Origin: Aspidiotus rigidus
Lineage: Eukaryota > Arthropoda > Insecta > Hemiptera > Diaspididae
Length of the DNA stretch: 64,000 nt
Reading direction: 5' to 3'
Assembly (NCBI GenBank): GCA_035079385.1
Contig: JAVHKY010000003.1
Coordinates: 17,519,001-17,583,000 of the forward strand
Shown here: piece after piece, positions 43,801-58,800 of the stretch
How positions within the stretch are numbered: the stretch's first letter is position 1
How the letters are laid out: every line of letters begins with the position of its first letter
Program-made: the position numbers and the translations under genes
The notes under the pieces: model-generated
Told to the model about the DNA's origin: nothing
The model's input: only the letters and a program-made list of their open reading frames with translations
Database searches by the model: none

Positions 43801-46800
43801 ATTTGGAGAAGAATTTTTGCGCTTCTCAATTTTTACATATTTGTTTCAGATTTCTCTTTTTTTACGAGCTTATTAACTACTCGAAGGGTTATCGATTCGG
43901 GATAGGTAACTGCGAACAGTTTATGGAAATGGAGGGGGGAAGAAAGAAAGAATTAGAGAGTACAGTAGAGAGTAAAAGACAATTAAGAGAGGTAGGTTAC
44001 AAAGGGCAGAAGGAAGACAGGAAGAGACAGACTAAGAGGCGGATATCCTGAAGAGCGAAACACGAAAAGAGCTGCGGAATAGATTATGTTGGCAGTAGCG
44101 ACAATAGAATCTTTCAAGAATTAAGGAACGGAAGAAAATTACAAAATAATACACAAGAGGAGTGTACACCCGAAGGTGTATCAAATTATATTGAACCACA
44201 AGAAAATCAGCCGCTAAACGTTTTCGGTTAAACAACAATCATCGGAGCGTAAAGGAAAGCGACTGAATCCAACATCAACAAAGACAGAGGGAGTTAACCA
44301 GAAGATCATGATTTAACCAGCGAGTCATCGAAGTTTGAATCATTCTCATATACTAGCTCAATCAGACCCTCTTCAAGAATGAACCTGTTTAAAACCGTGA
44401 AGTCTTCGTTATTCCGGTGTTGTATGATTTCTATATTTTCTAAAGCCAACCGTTTAAAATATGAGTTCTCCCTATGGAGGAGGATACCAGAGCCTTCCTT
44501 GAATTTATGGCCATTCTCGAGTAGATGATCAGCAAAAGCCGACTCACCCAAATTACCCTTCTCCCACGCTTTTTTATGTTCCTCAATTCTTATTTGGAGC
44601 TGACGCCCAGTCATCCCTATATAAATACCTGGGCAATCGTTGCAGGCTATACTGTAAACCCCACTTCGCTCGACTGGAGGAATCGGGTCCTTCAATTTCA
44701 GAAATAAACTTTTTACAGTATTAATATTATAAAACGCCGACCGGAACCCAAAAGGACCGAGTACCCGGCCCAACTTCAACGAAAACCTGCCCAAGTAAGG
44801 GAGTTTAATCCAACGTTTTCTACTGTTATGCAAATCCCTAGGGAGGGAGGTGGTAGGATCGAGGCATTTTCTCGTAAGCCTCCTTCGGACCATTAAATCA
44901 ATGTCCACTCGAACTTGGTTCACTCTGGCCAGGTACTTAATCGTCCCTAGTTTCTTCTGGAAAGCATCCTGACTCAAGGGAGTACTAGTCAGTCGATGTA
45001 TCAAACTATTGAAGGTAGCGATCTTGTGTGTAGCGGGACAGAAAGATGACCCATGGATTGTTATATCAGTCGAAGTTTCTTTTCTATAAATACCAAATTC
45101 ATGGACGCCATCTCTAATAAATATGGACAAATCCAAGAAATTTATTAATAATCCGCCAACTTCCAGAGTGAATTTTATGGAAGGATATCGGCCATTTAAG
45201 TGAGAAAAGAACTCACTAAGGAGTTCCACTGGGCCAGTCCACGCGCACAATATGTCGTCTACATACCTATGCCAGTAAAAGACGCAATTTAGAAGTACCT
45301 GGCCCGAAGAAAAAGTTTAATACTGAGTGAGGGGAGGTATAATCTACTAGCGATTTGAACCATCTATCAATAAATTTAGCTAACAAATAAGTTGGCGACG
45401 AGACAAATGACACGACCGGCCGCATTGGTACATCTTTTTTTATGTACTTTGGGTAATCCATATAGGAGGGGAGGAACCGGGTTAGGCTCCAAGAGAGCTT
45501 TCTTTGTCCGAGGACTCTTAATAATCACACTACAATTATTAATAGTGTTCCTCACCTCTTTGACAAAACTGGGGAAACAGAAGAGGCTATTCTCCTTAGC
45601 GCCACATTGTTCCAGCACTTCATGAACCCCGGATACATAAGAGGACTTCTCCATAATCACTACGGCGTTACTTTTATCCGCCTTGGTAAGGATTAAGCCC
45701 TCCTCCCTGACCTTCCTCTTTAATCCTTTAATCACCTCACTACAGGCATTACTTATGCGGGGAAGGGGAGTGTTGCAAACCATTTCGGCGCACTTTTTTT
45801 GGATATTCACTCCAGGTCCAATTTTGACTGTCAGGTCAGCTACTACGTTAGCCAGTGTCTAAGATGGATGGTATCCTCATAGGTACGAGCCATACTGATT
45901 TGAATGAAGAAGGTACTGAGGCACGTAACAATCATTTAATGAAACAAGTTCATACGCGACCGGTTTCGAAGCGTGTTCAAATTAGCCAGTGTCTCTTGGT
46001 TCTTAAGGGAAGGGAGACCAAATTTCAACCCTTTCTCCAACAGGTATAACTCATCCCTATCAAACTGAACTTTACTATAATTAATAATGCGTGGCTCCCC
46101 TCACTCAGTATTAATCTCAGGTTCGTTGACGGAGAGGTTGAAGGATATAAGACTCCCTGAGAAAACGATTTTATGTTCCTTTGATGTGGTGGGATTATTT
46201 CCTCACATCCCGAAGGCTGTCGCAATCCAACATATGGGCGAAATGCTTGTAAAAACTGGTGTCCCCCATGAGGAATTGGTACAATTCTTCGACCTTCTGA
46301 GAGTTTGTTGGACTCCCAATTTTTGTAAATTTGAGGGAAAATTTTTCGAATTCCCGGAAGAAGTGGGGATCCCTATTGGGTCCCCTTTGGGCTCATTAAT
46401 ATCGGAAGTTTTCATGTCCAGATTTGAAGTCGAATTGTTTTCTTCGGGTCAGGTACTTCTAAATTACGTCTTTTACTGGCATAGGTATGTAGACGACATA
46501 TTGTGGCCCAGTGGAACTCCTTAGTGAGTTCCTTTCTCACTTAAATGGCCGATATCCTTCCATAAAATTCACTCTGGAAGTTGGCGGATTATTAATAAAT
46601 TTCTTGGATTTGTCCATATTTATTAGAGATGGCGTCCATGAATTTGGTATTTATAGAAAAGAAACTTCGACTGATATAACAATCCATGGGTCATCTTTCT
46701 GTCCCGCTACACACAAGATCAGGATGCTTTCCATAAGGAACTAGGGACGATTAAGTACCTGGCCAGAGTGAACCAAGTTCGTGTGGACATTGATTTAATG

Positions 46801-49800
46801 GTCCGAAGGAGGCTTACGAGAAAATGCCTCGATTCTACCACCTCCCTCCCTAGGGATTTGCATAACAGTAGAAAACGTTGGATTAAACTCCCTTACTTGG
46901 GTAGATTTTCGTTGAAGTTGGGCAGGGTACTCGGTCCTTTTGGGTTCCGGCCGGCGTTTTATAATATTAATACTGTAAAAAGTTTATTTGTGAAATTGAA
47001 GGACCCGATTCCTCCAGTCGAGCGAAGTGGGGTTTACAGTATAGCCTGCAACGATTGCCCAGGTATTTATATAGGGATGACTGGGCGTCAGCTCCAAATA
47101 AGAATTGAGGAGCATAAAAAAGCGTGGGAGAAGGGTAATTTGGGTGAGTCGGCTTTTGCTGATCATCTACTCGAGAATGACCATAAATTCAAGGAAGGCT
47201 CTGGTATCCTCCTCCATAGGGAGAACTCATATTTTAAACGGTTGGCTTTAGAAAATATAGAAATCATACGACACCGGAATAACGAAGACTTCACGGTTTT
47301 AAACAGGTTCATTGCTGAAGAGGGTCTGATTGAGCTAGTATATGAAAATGATTCAAACTTCGATGACTCGCTGGTTAAATCATGATCTTCTGGTTAACTC
47401 GCTCTGTCTTTGTTGATGTTGGATTCAGTCGCTTTCCTTTACGCTCCGATGATTGTTGTTTAACCGAAAACGTTTAGCGGCTGATTTTCTTGTGGTTCAA
47501 TATAATTTGCTACACCTTCGGGTGTACACTCCTCTTGTGTAATATGAATAACCATAAATTAGAACAACGTATCGATTCTACAAAATAATAGATGAAATTG
47601 CACGAGCAACGCTCTGTCGGAATAGGTCATTGATAAAACTCTGATTTCGTACGACCAAAAATAAAAAAATATAAGGAAACAAGGACGAGCAAAAGAGAAT
47701 GGAAAGCAGTATAATCAACCCAGATGAAAAAAAAAAAAAAAAAAACGAAACAAGAAACATAAAAATACGATGACACAATTCACAAGTATAGCACGCAGGG
47801 AAGTCGAGTTTGAAGAAAGCTACAATATGTAACATGATTGAAATGAACTTCGGGATTATTGCTCTCTACAGTTTCAAATTTCATTTCCCTAATATCAGCT
47901 CGAGAAGGTCATTTTAAAGACATTTTTAGAGAAGTTTATCATCGACAAAACGTGTTCCGTTTCGTGAAGATTCACGGGAACAAGAAAAGCGATATTATGG
48001 ATAAATTTTCAAAGCCGCGAATTTTACTTCACAGTTTTCGAAATATACAACCGATGAAATTTGAATCTATATTATAGAGAAATTAGCAATGTTCGAAAAA
48101 CAGAAAAAATGGACAGATCATTTAAATCAGAATTTGATTTTGGATCTTATTTATGAGGCGAAAAAATAATCGATAGTAACTCCTACCCATCAGTTGTATT
48201 GAACTATAAGGGCACCACGCTTCGTGTTCCTCAGGTATGAAAGGGTTCGGCAGGGGAAGCATTTCGACTGCACGAAAAAGGATAGTGAACGGCGGACCGC
48301 ACAATAAACAGCCAATGCGCATCGTCAATCACATTCGCGCAAAATTAAACGAACAAGCGTGACAATTTGGAAGAAATGATCGACGAAGAGACGAGATCAG
48401 GATGTAAAAGGAGAGAAGGAAGTCAAAACAGAGTAAAAAAGAAGAAAAGCACCGAATTAATAATACCGATAATGGTTAGTATACATACGATTTTAGAAAA
48501 GTGTTTCAAGAAACACCAAATACTACAACAAATAGATTATAAATATACCATACAATTGAGAAAAGTTTTAAAAACATGCATTATTACTTTCCTACAGTCA
48601 AGGATGCACGCGTACTTTGATTGAAAAAGTATAAAAACGAAGGGAGAAGAGAACACGGATTAGTAAGAAAATTTCTCCAAAAAATGCTTCACATGCTATG
48701 CGTCTCTTGATTTTAAACTTTTGTTTTGGAGCTTTAGAAAGGTTAAAGACGATCTAAAATACCCAAAGCTATAGCTATATCCATGATTATGTAATGCTAC
48801 TGAGAATAGTAATGCAAATATCATCAAGCATTTTCAATCGAAAAAAAGTGAACACGGAATCGGGAAAAGATTTGATTTCGATTTAAGAAAAAAATTGTCA
48901 AGGACAGAGAATGTACAGGAAAAAATCGCACTTTATCTATCGTCTTTTAGGACTGTTAGATTTTATTAAATTATGGTAATATAAGCCCCATATTGAGTAG
49001 GTATAAAGAAATGATTAAATCTATAACGATCCCGTATTATTATGGTTAACGAGGCAAAAACCTTGTACCGCGTTATGTTAAAAAAAAAAGGCTGAAATTA
49101 TGATTAGTAAAATGTTGATATAATTATAATTGATACGGGTAACCCGAGTGAAAGTATCATCATTACAATATACTTTACGACTTCGAATTCAATAATTTGT
49201 TACTCTATGACGATTCTAAACACGTACCTCGACACGGGTCGTTTTTAACCAAAAATTCGTCCAATGCGACCCAGCCACCTCCAACACGTACCATTACAGT
49301 CGATCTGAGAATCCGGACTAGACGTAGTTTTTGGCTGTCGCCAAACTGTAATTGCAATATATTCGTATAATATCCGTTTCGAAGACAATTTATTCACGAA
49401 TGAGCGGAACGTACTCTGTATTTTCCTTCTCCAACTTGGAACACTCTAAATTTCTGACGGCAGGTACAAAGCATGACTAAACGTTTCACTTCATCGTGAA
49501 TTTTTTCAGCTTCAGAGGGAGGACGTTTTTCTTCCCAATCAGGTCTCAAAGCAGCGATAAATTCTTTCCAATCGATCAACCCAGCTCCGTCGTGATCGAA
49601 CATGTCAGCGACAGCGTTCATTTCTAATTTACTGGTATCGAATTCTAAGCAGACGGAATTGAATAGGCATCATTCTATGAGTGTGTTTTCACGTGAAGGT
49701 AGAACTAATTACTTACTTGTTTTCATAATTCCATCAATAAAATCTTCTCTAGGAACCAAACCGTCATTATTTTTATCCATTTTACGGAAGAGATCAGTTA

Positions 49801-52800
49801 GTCTGGATTTCTTATGGTTGATGAATTTTAGGAACTAGAAAAAAAAGTTTGCATGCGACAATACCATTCCTTCTTCACAATATCATTAAAAGATATTCGA
49901 TTAGAATACTAACTCGTTTACGCCAATCGTCCCACGAGAAATTGCGGACCTTCTCCAATTCTTTTAGGTAACTCAGTCTTTCTTGAAGACGCCTTTGACG
50001 TTCCCACGCCAGAAGCCAAACAGTACGCCATTTGTCGTACAATTGTTTACCGCGGGGATTACGGAATGTTGGTTCGGTGCCTTTGGTTCCTTTGGGCGGG
50101 AAACGAGGTCCAATGTGAGGCAGATTTTCAGCTTTCTCTTTCAAATTCCATCGACTAGAAAATTAACGTCATTAGACATTGTACGAATCAATTCAAAAAA
50201 CAAGATCTCTCGGACACGACTTACCTGCCGTGTTTTTCTTGCGTTAAATTGTCCCTCGATGATTTCAAGCTAGAAATTGAAACGAAATTTGTTGAAAAAG
50301 GTTTTTTAGGTAGGTACGTCTATAAAATAGTGCATAAACCTACCTCGTTTTCTTTCCAGCGAAGCCTCTCTTCTCTGTGACTAATGGAGCAGGTTTTGTT
50401 TTACAAACAGTATCGATATCATGTTGCCTCTCCGACATGTTCTCCATGAGACTGGTATGCTCCTCTATTAACTTCTCAATCTGTTCTATTTCCTCTGACA
50501 GAGGTTTACTTTCTGCGTCCAGTATTTGACTCTCACAGCGTTGTAACCAAGTTAATAATTCTTCTAGTAAAGCATCTAAATCTTCCAGAGATTTCATATG
50601 ACCTTTCAGCTTGTCCTCCCTCTGAACAGTAAAATACGTGCATCCGTGAACAGTAAGTTCTCAGCAAAAGGAATATTTTTGAGAAACAACGGACGTTACC
50701 TGTTTGGCCCACGAAGATACCTCGTCCCACCTCGACTGGATAATAGTGATCCAATGTTTGATGACTGGAACAGCATCTGGATGCGCTTTTTCCAGTATTC
50801 GTTGGGCTAAACTGATGGTACAATCTTTATCACCTTCTTTCTCCAAAAGTTCGGACAAGAACCTGTAATACGCCAATGTTAGGACATGAGAAAAATAACC
50901 GTGAGGAATTCACTTTTATAAACAATCTACCAACTTTTCATGTTCTAAGAGTTGACCCTTGGTCTCTCTGTCATCTTCGGGTAATGTGGCGGCAAATCTC
51001 AACTTCATTTCCGCATCTGATAACCATTCCAGCAACATGTGAACAGATCTGTGTAATTCTTCCGCCTTTCAACAAAATTTAAAAAAATTATCTTCTAAGA
51101 TTTATCAATTTAGATTGTGAGAAAGTTGAATCGTCAGAGTCTTACATCTTTCACAGCATCCAATAATTTATCATTTCTATGAGCTGATAGTTCATTTACT
51201 CGATCCCACAAAGTGTCAACTTCGCGAAGCTGAGTTTCAAGTAGGGTTGCGTCTTCAGCACTCGCTTTTTTGATCAATTCACTGGCGGTTTGTTTCACAG
51301 TTTCCAACTGAGAGGCGCGATTATAGAACTCTTGTTCGAATGACTTGGGGAAAAAAAATAATCGTTGTTACTGAATCCTCTTCTCGGACATAATATTTGT
51401 AGAACAATTTTATTATGCATATGTATACTTACTTTGTGTTGATCGATGAGAGCGCTGACAGTATCAAGATCACCATGGACAGGTCCATCTTCGGACAGTG
51501 CTTTTTCCGCTTTCTTCAGCCAATCTACGAGCGCTTCCAGGGCATCTTTGAACTGTCCGCAATATAGTAAGGCTTCCTCCAATTTTCGTTGTCTAAGCAC
51601 AATAAAAAAGATCGTGAGTATTATCTCACGCAAACACGTTCAATACTCTTCTCATACAAACCTGTCCACTGATTTCGCACAAATAGCATTCCATTTTTCT
51701 TTCAATTCGAACATCATTTGTCTCAGCTGAGTTTCATCCATTTTCGGAGCCTTTTCTTTCAAAGCTTTTCCCATCCTCATGGTCGCGTCGTAAGTAGCTT
51801 GTTTACCGCTTAGCGCTCTTTGGAATTCTCGATGTTTCGCGAGCCGTTGTTTTATCTTTTCAGGCGCGTTTCCGATACTCGAAGCCTCAACAGCCAATTC
51901 GTCGAGTCCGGTTTCAGTTTCCGTGAGCCAATTCATCAAACCAGACCACGCGTCGTGGAATTCTCTGGCTTCTTTGTACCCGTGGTCCAGGGCTCGAGTT
52001 CTTTCCGCACTTTTAGCGACGACACGTTCCCACCGATGTTGTACACTGTGAATAACAAAATTGGAAAAATAAATTCACGAACCTACAGCTATAAACCTAG
52101 AGAAAATGTGCTTACCTAATCAACAGATTTTTAATTAGAATAACATCTTGCTTCTGGGAAAAATATTTCAGATGCGTTCCCTTCTTATCTAAATGTAACA
52201 TCGCTTCACGATGGGCGCTGACGTCCTTTTGGAATGATTTATGTTCTTCTATCTGCGATAAAATGGTAGCGAGAACGCGCGAAACTGGTTTCAAATTGGT
52301 CAAGACTTTTTCAGCATTCGTTAACCAATCCACGAAATTTTGTAACGCCTCGTGGAATTCAGTCGCCTCTTTCAACGCGATTTCCAGCTTTATTTTCTTG
52401 TCATTGGCGCGCGCGGTAACGCTGTCCCAGCGCTGTTTCAAAGTTTTCAAATTCTGCTGCAGGTTACACGCATTTGTGTTCTGAGATTTCTTCAGGTACT
52501 CCTGACCTTGAGCTAGGACGGTTTCTACTTTGGGACGACTGTCTTCGAGTTCATTATAAACCTCCATAAAGCGTTCGAGTTGTTCGCTGGCAGTTTCTGG
52601 CAGACCACCAACTGGTTTTGAAGCAGCGATGATGCCATCAACTTCTCCGAGCCAGGATAACAAGTCTTGAATTTCGGCAGCGAACCTAAAATACCGAGGA
52701 AAAAAATCGTACATCATTTCTATGAACAAAGAAAACAATACCACGAGATAGAGGCCGAGATCGTACCTTTGTGCTTCTCGTAATGCCTCCTCCAATTCGA

Positions 52801-55800
52801 GTTGTCTGTCCGCGGCTTTCTGCAGTAATTCCCGCCATCGTCGATTCAGTGTTGACAGTTTGTCTTGTGTGGTTGACGCTTCATCTGTACCTTTGCCACT
52901 TTCGATAATCTGCCTGCCGGCATCGTTCAGCGTGTCTACACTGGACTGGTGAGCTTGAATGTCGTTTACTAGAACCTTTAATTTGGCCAGCTCCACTTCC
53001 AGTAATTGAGGATCTCCAGCGATTGGCTTCAGTTCAGTGTCCAACGTATTATCGGTTGCATCGATCCAAGTAAGAAGTTCTTGCAATGCATGCTGGAACT
53101 GACCCAGACGGAGCAAAGCATTTTCCAACTGACGTTGTCTCTCGACAATACCTCGAAGCAGATCATCCCATCGCCTATTGACACTAGCCAAAGGCTCTTT
53201 TAGAGCAGCTGCCTGTTCCACTGATGTTCTTTCAGTTAGCTCTTGAGCTTGCCTAAAAATATAAAGATACATAAATATATTTCCGTTCGAGGTGGGGAAA
53301 CAATTTAGAAAGGTACGATGGGAAGTCTTCCTTCACTCTCACCTCATTGTCGTCCTACATTAATGCGTTAGCATGTGCAAGAAATCGATTGTAATGAAAT
53401 GTAGTTAATAGCCTATTTCTTTATTAAAAAATTGCAGCTATACTCACCGATTCAAAGCTTCCACTTTAACCATATGTGGGTCGACTTCTTGCTTGAAGTG
53501 TTTAAGTTGTTGGATTTGTCGTTTAACAGCGTCAATATCGCTGCCCAGAGGACCCAATTTGGAAAATGTGTTCTCTGCTTGCTCAAGGAAATCCAAAATA
53601 CACTAAAACGGAATTCGTCATTAGCACTGAAGGAGAAAAAACGGGTGCGTAATTTCAATTAATATCTCACTTGTAAGGTTTCGTGGAACTCCATAGCCTT
53701 TTCCATAGCATTAATGAGATTCTCCTCGCGCTTAGCGAACAAAGCTGTAATATTGTCCCAAGCGTTATCCAAATCTTCAATGTGCTTCTTGACCTCTGGT
53801 TTATCCGGCTCGCCACAGATTTTCATCAATTGCTGCCCGCTAACCCGACATTGTTCTACCTCAGGTTTAGTCTACAGGAATTGAAATCATTTTTCGAGTC
53901 TGTACGTCTTGACGCAGAATTAAAAAGTTTAAATATATTCTGAAGTACTCACCTGATCGATTTCAGCTCGAATTTCTTGTAAGGCCACTTGTTGTTGCTG
54001 TATAGCACCAGGCTGCACAGCCGGAGGCTCTTGATTATTCAGTGACTCTCGCAAATCTTTCAACGTAGTCATGATGACCTGCAGTTCATCCCAGAATTTT
54101 TCAGCTAGCGCTAATGCGTCCTCGAGACTGCGTCCCCTGTCGTTTGTGGCTTTCTGCACTTCATTCCACAGGCCGTTCAACTTTTCAAGCTTACGTTTCA
54201 TATCTATACACAAAAAGACCATTGAATTTTATTCCTAGAATAAATAGATGGCAAAACCCAAGTAAAAGAGTCACACCTTTAACAGCAGGGTCAGCCGCAT
54301 TCGGAGCTTTACTTATGACGTCGTCCGCTGCTTTTTTCACCGCCATGAACGCTTCTTCTCGTTTACTCAAATCTTCAACGAGCGCTTGATTTTCATCAAT
54401 TTGATCACGAATTCTGGGTGGATGCGCCGAAATTGGATCGGCTCCGGTCACTTGTTCCGCCGTGTTTTGTAACGCTCTCAACATACCCTCCAGTTTGTCA
54501 CTGAGCTTGCTCGTTTCTTGTAAAGCTTTCTCGAGAGCTTGTTGACGCTGACGCAATTCTAGACGTAATGCTGCGTAACGTGCACTATCCGAATCCAGTA
54601 TATCTTGGACTTTTGCACCTTCCTCCGGATTAACCAATCTGATAAGAGTTTCTCCAGTCTTATTTAGTTTCTCTACCAAAGGTTTGTGTTCGTTGATTGA
54701 TTGCACGAACATCTACGAAAAAACTTCTAAGGTCAAAAACTATTCGATAAACGAATACAGAACTTGAAAAAATAAAACTAACTTCGTTTCTATCTTGTTG
54801 CTGAGCGATAAGATCGGGTCGTAAAGCTGGCATAGCCAACATGGAAACTTGTCGTTCCATGTCATCCAACCAAGAACTTAGATCAATATGAGACGAATGG
54901 AAATGCTCTGCGAGGGCAAAGGCCTGTTCTAGAATACCCAATCTATCAGAACTCAGACGAGATACTACATCCATTATATCTTTCAGATCTTCCATTTTTT
55001 CTCGGATCGTTATAATTTCGTCATTGTGCACAGATTCTCTCAACACCTGCAGAAGAACAAAACTCAGTTCGGCGTGATTTGTCACAAACGTCGACATTGA
55101 AAATAGAGATCATACAAACCTTCTTAGCAGTCGATAAAACATCACGAACACGACTTTTTTGACTAGAAATATCGTCGTTAAGAGCTTTATGTTCTTTCAG
55201 TTGTAGTCTGATGATATCTGGCTCAGCGCTAGGTGGTTCAGCGTCGCGCAGTTGGTTTTCAACCTCTCGGAACCAATCGAGCAATTCATCGATATCGCCC
55301 ATGACTTCCAGAGATCGCTGAAAACAAACAAGGTTGAAAAAGCTTTCCATAAGGCCTAAAAATTTGAAGATTTTTTGGATTGGGAGGAAGAAATGATAGA
55401 GGGGACAGAATGATAGAATTCGCGGAGAAGGAAAATATGGTAGTCTGCAATACTGTCTTCAAACAGCACCCCAGAAGGCTATACACGTGGCAAAGCCCCG
55501 GAGGCGGAATTAAAAATCAGATAGATTACATCCTAATTAACAAAAGATACAAGAATGCGATATTAAACTGTCACACCTTTCCATCCGCAAACTGTAATAG
55601 CGACCACAGATTATTGATAGCAAAATGCAGAATACGATTAAAACGGATAAGCGAAAAACCTCAGCGGATTGAAGGTAAGATAAGCCTAAGTCCACTCAAG
55701 AGAGAAAATGTGGCAAAAGAATTTAGAAGAAAGGCAGAAGAAGAGGTGAAGAAAATCGACCTTAATTTGGGCATAGAGGAAATGTGGAATCGGTGGAAAG

Positions 55801-58800
55801 AGACAATAAAGGAAACAACGAACGAGTTTGTGAAACCAGAGAAAACTAAAGTACCAAAGAAGAAGAACTGGATGACTAAAGGAATCTTCGAAATGATGGA
55901 AAAAAGAAGAGAAATAAAAGATAGAAACTCCGAAGAATACAAAAAAGCCCACGAGGAAATAATGAAGATGTGTAAAATGGAAAAAATCAGATGGTATGAA
56001 GGAAAGTGCAAATTAATATAAGAACTAGAAGAGAAAAATAGAATGAAAGAAATGCATAACGAAGTAAAATGGATGATGAAACAGCAGAAGAAAAGGAGCA
56101 CAAAGCTGATGTGTATAGAAGATAAAAATGGGGAAACCCACAGTAACAAGGAAAAACTGGAAACCATATGGAAGGAATACATAGAAGAGCTGTACGGCGA
56201 TGATAGAAGAACAGATGATACTCAAGACAAGGAAAACACAGACACAGCGCCAGACATTACCATGGAAGAGCTTCAATTCGCTATCGGGAAAGCAAAGCGA
56301 GGGAAAGCGGTAGGGCAAGACAATCTACCGGTAGAACTGCTAAAATACTTGACCGAAGACAGCACAAGAATACTTCTGCAAATAGTCAACAAAATATACA
56401 AAAGCGGATACATTCCCGAAGATTTCAAAGCCTCGACATTCATCCCGATCCCTAAAAAGGCAGCAGCGAAGAGATGCTCTGACTATAGAACAATCTGCAT
56501 CATGAGTCATACACTCAAATTGTTACTCACTATTATCAATAAAAGAATAGAAGCAAAAATAAACAGATTCCTGAGTGACACCCAATATGGGTTTCGAGCA
56601 CAACGAGGAACACGAGACGCCATAGCGATGCTAAAAATAATCATGCAGAAGGCAATAGATGTGAACAGGAATGTGTATTTATGTTACATCGATTATGAAA
56701 AGGCATTCGATAAAGTGAAATACGAGAAGATGATAGAGCTAATGAAAAAATATAGAATAGACAAAGAAGACATCAATTTCATTAGAAATCTCTACTGGCA
56801 TCAGAAAGCAGGAATAAAACTAGGAAAGGAAAACAAGGAAGCAACTTGTAGAATTCAAAAAGGTGTAAGACAGGGATGTCCGCTGTCACCGAGACTTTTT
56901 AACTTGTATGCAGAAGAAGCAACAAAACATAGAATGTTTGAAAAGGCTGGCTTCAAAATAAACGGAGAAACGGTTAATAGCATTACCTATGCAGATGACC
57001 GAGTACTAATAGCAAAAACGCAGCAAGAACTGCAAAGAATGGTCGGAAAACTGAATTCAGAAAGTGAGAAACAAGATATGCGGTTAAATGTCTCCAAAAC
57101 AAAAACGATGCAAGTGGGGAAGGAGCGGAAACCAATAAAAATACAAATTGGTAGTAGCATGCTGGAACAAGTGGAAAAATATAGGTACCTCGGAGCGGTA
57201 ATCACCCAGGATGGCACAGACGAACATGAAATCAAGGCAAGGATAGGAGCAGCAAAAAACGCATTCAATAATATGGAAAGAGTCTTGAAAGACAGGAAAA
57301 TAGCGTTGAACTTGCGACTAAGAATTCTAAAATGCTATGTATGGTCCACCTTTAGATATGGCGCGGAGACATGGACATTGACAAAAGCTACAGAGAAGAA
57401 AATCGAGAGCTTTGAGGTATGGTGCTACCAAAGGATTTTGCGAATCAAGTGGACAGACAGGATCAGGAATATGGAGGCTTTGAAGAAAGTCGGACTACAG
57501 GAGCGAATACTACCAAAAATGATAAAAGAAGGAAAGAAAAAATACCTCGCAGGCAGAATGGCTGTTGACGAAACTTTCAGGACAGTGGTGCAAGGAAGAA
57601 TACCAGGAAAAGCATCTCGCGGCAGAAAAAGGAATTCAATGTTGAGTGAAATAATGGAGATACGACATCGCCCAAGGAAACACGTGTACGGAAAACATTT
57701 TTAAATAATATGTTATTTATTATGTTAACATCAATTTTGTAATAATTTTAAGGTGTACGAGTAGAGAATACCTATATGTACCTACTGTAGGAATGTCGAA
57801 GGCAACATTTGTACAAAATAAGCCAATAAATCAATCAATCAATCAATCAATACCTGTTTTGACAGATGGATCCGCTCTGCTTTACGTTGAATCTGTTCAA
57901 CTATAACATCGAATCGTCGATTATCACGGGTCACTAAACCTTCGATTGTTGAGGCTCCTTCACCGGGTGAAATTTGACACAGTTGAGGTCCGATAAGATT
58001 TATGTTTTCCAACACAGGTCGGAATTCTGAAATTGACGACAGAGTGTAAAGTCCGAACTCGAGGTGTTTCAATAAAAGAAGGCTGTTAAACTTACCTTGG
58101 ATATCGATCTCGAGGCGAGCAATCTCTTCTTCTCTAGGTTCAGCAACTTGCAACTGCGACTCAGCGTCCATCATCCAGTCAACCAATTTAGTATGTGAAT
58201 TATGAAACTGTTGGACCAACGGTAATGTTTCTTGGGCCGATTTCAATAAATCGTTACCCCGAGAAACTAAATCGCGATAACGTCTCTGCAGAGAATCCAA
58301 CTTATCCTTCAGTTGAATGGCCTCGTCGTTGGAAATATGTTTCATAAGTTCTAAACCACTGTCCACAGTACTGTCAATGTCGGATTGTCGATTCGAGATA
58401 TCTTCAGTGACATCCTACAATCATTCGCTTGTTAAACACAATTGGATAACGCATAATTTTCAAAACACTCAAAATTACAAACTTACAGCGAGATCTTCCA
58501 TATGGTGCAACAATTTCTCCGTGTGTACGGGCATTATTTTGTAATAATTCAGGCGGTTGTCCATGCTTTCCATCCACGCTTGTAAATCTTGATAGGTAAG
58601 CACCAGATGTCTCAAACCAGCGCGCGATGCTTGTAATAATTGACCTAGATTATCAGACGCGTCGAGTAAAGCTGTATAGCGGTCGGCTGTATCTTGTAAT
58701 TTGTCCGCCACACTGGCCGCTTCGTCATCACCCACTAAAGTCATCAAATGACTGGCAACCTCTGTTAGTTCGGTGAAGGAAGGCTTTTTGCGTAAAATAT

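Larger units (their letters stand above)
44148..47541. mobile_element. Penelope-like locus: two inverted, complementary partial copies
   Basis: Two copies of one PLE family lie head to head: a minus-strand copy (about 46088-44148) and a plus-strand copy (46088-47541). Both ends share the same terminal text (CACTCCTCTTGTGTA). The minus copy has the RT N-part and the C-part but lacks the RT palm; the plus copy starts almost exactly where the missing palm starts and runs to the end. It lies in the large spectraplakin intron between the GAS2 exon and the next exon. No clear target duplication found. Confidence 0.88.

Noticed and set aside
55661..56318. Several long minus-strand ORFs rich in Phe and Ser
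   Set aside because: Antisense shadows of the purine-rich LINE ORF.
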